64,000 nucleotides of DNA. Source: a virus. Position 1 is the first letter of the stretch. Every line of letters starts with the position of its first letter. The stretch covers positions 28,194 to 92,193 of IMG/VR virus record IMGVR_UViG_3300027754_004232; one strand, 5' to 3'. A program made the position numbers and the translations under genes. The notes beneath the pieces were generated by a model. It was not told where the DNA came from. It made no database searches and worked only from the letters and a program-made list of their open reading frames with translations. Of the stretch, positions 59,813 to 64,000 are shown piece by piece.

Positions 59813-62800
59813 TTAAACTAATCCCCCAATTCTGCAAATAGTTGGATCTGATAAGGATGAACCTTGAATTTCTGCGTATTTACTATCGTAATTAGTTCTG
59901 GTCGTAGAAATTCTAATAGTGTCAAAAGTATTAGCTGGCATTCCAGAAACAGTGACTAATCCAGTATTTGAAATTGTAACTGTATAGTTTCCACCTGATT
60001 GATAACTATAAGTAAAATTAGCATCATAATTAGTAATTTGTACTGTAAATCCATCTAGTGTTGATGTTACTGAACCAAAAACTGGAGTATTAGCTACATT
60101 TGCAATAAAATTTATAGTTACACTTTTTCTAATTATGTCTGGAAACAAACCAGTTTGTTCATTAAGTGGAAGAGTTTGCGTACAGCAAAAAGGACCAGTA
60201 TCAATTTTATAAAAATCAATTACAATACTAAAATCTTCTGCTAAATTATTTTTTACTTTAAAAATAAATGGCGTTAAGGATTGTGTTGGACATACCCAAT
60301 TATAATTAAAATTATTTAATCCAAAATAGGGTATTCCTTGACTACAACTAGGAGAAAGATCAAACTGATATGGAGTAATATTTGTATTTTCGCTTAAGAA
60401 ATTTGATAAATCAACAAGCTTACTGTCAAAAACATTGCAATTTTGAATTGATGAAATTCCAGACTCATAAATTGTAATATTAAGTGCGGTATTAAATTGA
60501 AATTCAAAATATTGATCATATGTTAAGTTAACAGTTAGCGGAAGAGCAGAAATATTCTGCCCATTAAGACCTCCTGTTATTTCACAACAGTATTCACATG
60601 CAGGAATACTTGGTGGTGGAACAATTGGAACATTTGGAAGAGTTGGAACAGGAGAAAATGGAGGACTATCACTTATACATTCTCCATAGAAACAATATTG
60701 TGGTGGAACGCAAATTGTTCCACAATCATTACAATTAAAGCTATCAAATAATACATTTTTACAAATTCCATCACAACATTTAAATGGTGCTGGACAAGAT
60801 GAATTACAGCTTCCACAATTAGTAATGCTGTCAAGAATATCTACACAGCTTCCGTTGCAACAAGCCGTTCCAGTGCCACAAACAGTTTCACAATTTCCAC
60901 AATTTGCTTCATCTGTTAGTTTGTTAACAACAATACCCCCACAACACGATTGACCTGTTTGTAAACGCTGACCACAACCACCACAATTATCTGAATCTGT
61001 ATCTAAATCTACACACGCACCATTGCAGCATGTTAGTCCTGCACCACATGCGTTTCCACATGTTCCACAATTTGCTTCATCTGCCAATAAGTCTTTACAT
61101 ATGCCAGAACAGCATATTGTTCCATATAAACAAGTAACTCCACAAGCCCCACAATTTGATTCGCTTGTATTTAAATTTACACATGTTCCGTTACAGCATG
61201 TTTCTCCTACATCACAAGCATTTGTGCAAGAACCGCAGTGCTGTTCGTCTGAAAAATAATTATAGCACCCTCCATTACAACAAACATCTTGTGGACCACA
61301 AGCATAATTACAAGTGCCACAATTATCTACATCTTGAGAAAGTTCTTTGCATACTCCATCACAACATGTATAACCTACAAGACAAGAATTGTAACAACTA
61401 CCACAATTTGCTTCGTCTGTATTTAAATTTTTACATGCTCCGTTACAACATGTTTCTCCTATAGCACATACATTTCCACATGTTCCGCAATTTGATTCAT
61501 CTTGACTTAAAATAGAACAAACTTTAGGTAAGGCAGGATTTGGATTTGGGCAACAACTGGCTTGTTCGCTTCCGCAACAATAACCATCACAACACATTCC
61601 ATTTGGACAAATAGTTCCACAAGCACCACAGTTATTTCTATCTGTCTTGGTATTTTTACAAACGCCATTACAGCATAGTTCATTTTCCCCACAAACAACT
61701 CCACATGCCCCACAATTTGATTCATCAGAATTATAATTTGTACAAACACCATTACAACATTCATATTGTTGATTACCAATACCAACCATGCCACATTGAT
61801 TTCCACATGTGCCACAATTAGATCTGTCTGTTTGAGTATCTATGCATGAATAAACCCCATCTTTTTCACAGCATGTTTTACCAGCATCACAAACATTCCC
61901 GCAAGCACCACAATTTGAAGAATTCAACTTGCTTACACAGATAGGAGTAAGCCCACCCGCTGGATTCTGGCAACAATTTGATTGGCTATTACAAGCATTA
62001 GAAGGATCTAAACAGCCTGGGTCGTATGACTTTTCTCCTTCTCTTTGAACACAAGAGCCAGCTACACATTCAACCCAAATCCGTTGTACATAACTACCAT
62101 TCTCATCTACATCATATTTAAAGGCTTCTTTTCCAGAGGTTGTAACTCCGTTTATTATAAGAAAACATTCATTAGTACATGATCCGCAATGAGTAAGACT
62201 TGCTTGCAAATCTGTGCAACTACCATCACAACATTGTTTTCCATTGGTGCATGTTTGATAAGGGGTCCAGCCAGGATAATTACAACCACCACATTGAGTG
62301 TTATCAGTCATTAGATCTACGCAAGTACCAAAACAACAATGTGTTCCTGATGGACAAACATTGCCACAAGTATTGCAATTATTATCGTCAGTACCATATT
62401 TGCATACTCCACCACAACACAATGACCCAACTCCAGTTTGATTATCTGTGCAATCATTCCCGCATTCGCCACAACTTAGTGGGTCTATTTGATAATCTCT
62501 GCATACGCCATTACAGCATTGTTCTGGAAATACACACTGATTTCCACATGACCCACAATTATAAAAATTGCTTGATGGATCTATGCATCCTGCTGCTGCA
62601 CCAAAAATTGGATTAGCAGGAGCACAACAAATTTTACCTTGTGGTTCACAAAAACCATACAAGCAATCACATGAGTCAATACTACAACAGTAGCCATCTT
62701 TACAATAACTTCGAGCACCACAATCATTGCCACAATCACCACAGTTTCGAGCATCACGATATATATCTACTGCTACGCCACCGCAACATGTATTAAAAAC

Positions 62801-63436
62801 AGGATCTGAAGTTATATTATTATAACAACTTCCGCAATTGGTTTCATCTATCTGCAAATCTACGCAATGACCACCACAACATTTTTGACCTCCTGTGCAT
62901 GGACCATTACAGTTTTCACATGCATCATCAAGCCACCCAACATTTTTACATGTTCCATTACAACATGTTTCTCCTGCACCACATACTTTTCCGCATGATC
63001 CACAGTTTCTATCATCAGTAGATGTATCAATACAAGAAGAAACGCCATTTGCTACACAACATGTTTTGCCATTACAATTACGACCACACCCACCACAATT
63101 TTGATTTGTGCTTACTAATACTCCCTCACAACAAATTTGATTAAGTCCAGTACGATTTCCACATGCACCACAATTATTATAATCATTATAAAATATACAG
63201 TAACCATTACAACAATTAAATCCAGCAGCACATGCTGGAATACATGGTCTTCCACCACCAGTAGTACCATTTACTGTAAAAACATTTATTTCTTCATTTG
63301 GATCAAAGTACTGCTCTTGCCAAAAAAGAACATTGTCGATATTTACTGCTTGATATATACACACATCTAAACTTAAAATTTCACCTTCATAAGATGGAAT
63401 TATTTGTAAGTTTGATGGTTCAATACAATTAGACAT
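59813..63436 (-). CDS. Stig1-like Cys-repeat virion protein
   Basis: A 1207-residue protein. Residues ~75-960 contain about 25 repeats of ~28-32 residues, consensus (N/H)CG-x-C-x(3)-C-x(4-6)-CC-x-G-x-C-x(7-8)-(N/H)CG, with a few longer insertions. The pattern matches Stig1-like domains known from plants and some bacteria. Each repeat has six or more Cys, so disulfide-rich, and the protein has a fibre-like appearance. A C-terminal ~250 residues are beta-rich, with a [20 protein letters not shown] strand set (Ig-like). The ATG at 63436 follows AGGAG by seven bases, and an upstream in-frame start is rejected. No signal peptide is seen. The likely role is an exposed fibre that needs oxidising surroundings. 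Confidence 0.78.
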   Translation of the reverse strand: MSNCIEPSNLQIIPSYEGEILSLDVCIYQAVNIDNVLFWQEQYFDPNEEINVFTVNGTTGGGRPCIPACAAGFNCCNGYCIFYNDYNNCGACGNRTGLNQICCEGVLVSTNQNCGGCGRNCNGKTCCVANGVSSCIDTSTDDRNCGSCGKVCGAGETCCNGTCKNVGWLDDACENCNGPCTGGQKCCGGHCVDLQIDETNCGSCYNNITSDPVFNTCCGGVAVDIYRDARNCGDCGNDCGARSYCKDGYCCSIDSCDCLYGFCEPQGKICCAPANPIFGAAAGCIDPSSNFYNCGSCGNQCVFPEQCCNGVCRDYQIDPLSCGECGNDCTDNQTGVGSLCCGGVCKYGTDDNNCNTCGNVCPSGTHCCFGTCVDLMTDNTQCGGCNYPGWTPYQTCTNGKQCCDGSCTDLQASLTHCGSCTNECFLIINGVTTSGKEAFKYDVDENGSYVQRIWVECVAGSCVQREGEKSYDPGCLDPSNACNSQSNCCQNPAGGLTPICVSKLNSSNCGACGNVCDAGKTCCEKDGVYSCIDTQTDRSNCGTCGNQCGMVGIGNQQYECCNGVCTNYNSDESNCGACGVVCGENELCCNGVCKNTKTDRNNCGACGTICPNGMCCDGYCCGSEQASCCPNPNPALPKVCSILSQDESNCGTCGNVCAIGETCCNGACKNLNTDEANCGSCYNSCLVGYTCCDGVCKELSQDVDNCGTCNYACGPQDVCCNGGCYNYFSDEQHCGSCTNACDVGETCCNGTCVNLNTSESNCGACGVTCLYGTICCSGICKDLLADEANCGTCGNACGAGLTCCNGACVDLDTDSDNCGGCGQRLQTGQSCCGGIVVNKLTDEANCGNCETVCGTGTACCNGSCVDILDSITNCGSCNSSCPAPFKCCDGICKNVLFDSFNCNDCGTICVPPQYCFYGECISDSPPFSPVPTLPNVPIVPPPSIPACEYCCEITGGLNGQNISALPLTVNLTYDQYFEFQFNTALNITIYESGISSIQNCNVFDSKLVDLSNFLSENTNITPYQFDLSPSCSQGIPYFGLNNFNYNWVCPTQSLTPFIFKVKNNLAEDFSIVIDFYKIDTGPFCCTQTLPLNEQTGLFPDIIRKSVTINFIANVANTPVFGSVTSTLDGFTVQITNYDANFTYSYQSGGNYTVTISNTGLVTVSGMPANTFDTIRISTTRTNYDSKYAEIQGSSLSDPTICRIGGLV

Positions 63437-63446
63437 TTTAAAACTC

Positions 63447-64000
63447 CTATATATGACCAACTGGTCTAAAATAATATATTGTGCTGGGCAAAAGCCCAGT
63501 GACAGTAACAGTATGTGTTGTGGTTAATTGTGTATTTTCTACTGTTGAATTTTGATAACCATAATTTGGATAAGTCGATGGAGATAAAACCTGTGTTGTT
63601 TCATATAAAATACGACTAGTTAAAGGAATTAAACTTTTCCAAATAACTGTTACTGATGTTGTTGTTCTTGCAGAATAAGTGATGTCGTAAATCATTGAGC
63701 TTGGAATAGGCGTTGGAGTAGGAGTCGGGCTTGGGCTAGGTGTAGGCGATGGCGTTGGACTAGGAGTCGGGCTAGGTGTTGGGCTAGGAGTTGGGCTAGG
63801 TGTTGGCGTAGGCGTAGGTGTTGGAGTAGGCGTAGGTGTCGGTGTTGGAGTAGGCGTAGGAGTCGGTGTTGGCGTAGGAGTCGGTGTTGGAGTAGGCGTA
63901 GGAGTCGGTGTAGGAGTCGGTGTTGGCGTTGGTGTAGGAGTAGGCGTAGGTGTCGGTGTAGGAGTCGGTGTTGGCGTTGGTGTCGGTGTTGGCGTAGGTG
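63447..64000 (-). CDS. FN3 protein with Pro-rich linker (5' partial)
   Basis: The end of a protein whose start lies beyond the right edge. The visible ~184 residues are a Pro-Thr/Pro-Ser linker (PTPTPIPSS at its end, PSPSPT-type within) and an FN3-like domain ([41 protein letters not shown]). The FN3 part is clearly paralogous to that of the propeller protein: SRIxYxTT, PNYGY-NSTVE and T-HxVT occur in both. The frame stays open to the window edge. It ends 11 bases before the start of the Stig1-like gene. Confidence 0.75.
   Translation of the reverse strand, partial: PTPTPTPTPTPTPTPTPTPTPTPTPTPTPTPTPTPTPTPTPTPTPTPTPTPTPTPTPTPTPTPTPTPSPTPSPTPSPTPSPTPSPTPSPSPTPTPTPIPSSMIYDITYSARTTTSVTVIWKSLIPLTSRILYETTQVLSPSTYPNYGYQNSTVENTQLTTTHTVTVTGLLPSTIYYFRPVGHI
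63700..64000 (-). repeat. Pro-Thr/Pro-Ser coding tract (partial)
   Basis: About 300 bases of GGWGTN-type sequence on the + strand, encoding alternating Pro-Thr and Pro-Ser, running off the window edge. It differs from the tract at 58424 by a Ser-containing part (CCTAGC/CCCGAC-type codons near 63720-63790). It would form a stalk before the FN3 domain. Confidence 0.75.

Noticed and set aside
1-64000. tRNA and rRNA genes
   Set aside because: No cloverleaf-like or rRNA-like stretch was noticed by eye; a covariance search was not possible, so this is only a negative impression.

Overview
The window is an AT-rich, densely packed stretch of a large tailed double-stranded DNA phage genome. It was judged from sequence alone. 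All genes from 1 to 23804 lie on the + strand and all genes from 23776 to the right edge lie on the - strand, so a replication/metabolism half converges on a virion-structure half at about 23.79 kb. The standard bacterial code fits (TAA, TAG and TGA all end real genes). Most starts have Shine-Dalgarno sequences and many genes overlap by 1-50 bases. A tail tube-like protein, two paralogous proteins in the usual chaperone position, a huge tape measure protein and hub-like proteins follow one another, and no tail sheath was recognised. This suggests a siphovirus-like (non-contractile) very long tail. Terminase, portal and major capsid genes were not recognised and may lie past the right edge. The host cannot be named.

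Left part (1-12125): a nearly complete replisome. It holds a RecA/UvsX-type recombinase interrupted by an intein in its P-loop (only the intein's last residues are in view), a small DUF559/Vsr-like nuclease, two unknown proteins, a DnaB-like helicase, a DnaG-like primase, a deoxynucleotide kinase, a RecB/Cas4-like nuclease with Fe-S-type cysteines, a Nudix hydrolase, SSB, and DNA polymerase III alpha split over two genes with a DnaQ-type exonuclease and a small acidic protein between the halves.

Middle part (12134-21868): a glycan cassette. It contains several GT-B and GT-A glycosyltransferases, a nucleotidyltransferase, a GHMP-kinase-like protein, a methyltransferase remnant and unknown partners, with a PhoH ATPase in their midst. 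A probable free-standing homing endonuclease (21849) and three small genes, including a possible annealing protein, close the + strand half.

Right part (23776-64000, - strand, read right to left): very Cys-rich or low-complexity virion proteins (a PT-linker/FN3 protein cut by the window edge, a protein with about 25 Stig1-like Cys repeats, and a seven-repeat beta-propeller joined to a long Pro-Thr linker and FN3). These are followed by neck and decoration-type proteins, a glycosyltransferase with DxH/GGEE/HR features recalling polypeptide O-glycosyltransferases, connector proteins, tail tube, paralogous chaperone-like proteins, and a 4908-residue tape measure protein with an embedded J-domain and seven PGE modules. 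The series ends with a repeat protein, two paralogous structural proteins, a 1460-residue hub/fibre protein, a Thr-Ser-linker Cys-rich protein and a small virion protein. Four copies of a GGTGTAWTA motif in - strand intergenic gaps look like a late promoter. Two strong terminators bracket the three chaperone-region genes.

The most interesting hypothesis is a phage-encoded glycosylation system, formed by the sugar cassette and the DxH glycosyltransferase inside the structural operon, acting on mucin-like Pro-Thr and Thr-Ser linkers of virion proteins. The linkers and enzymes are visible in the sequence; the functional link is inference.
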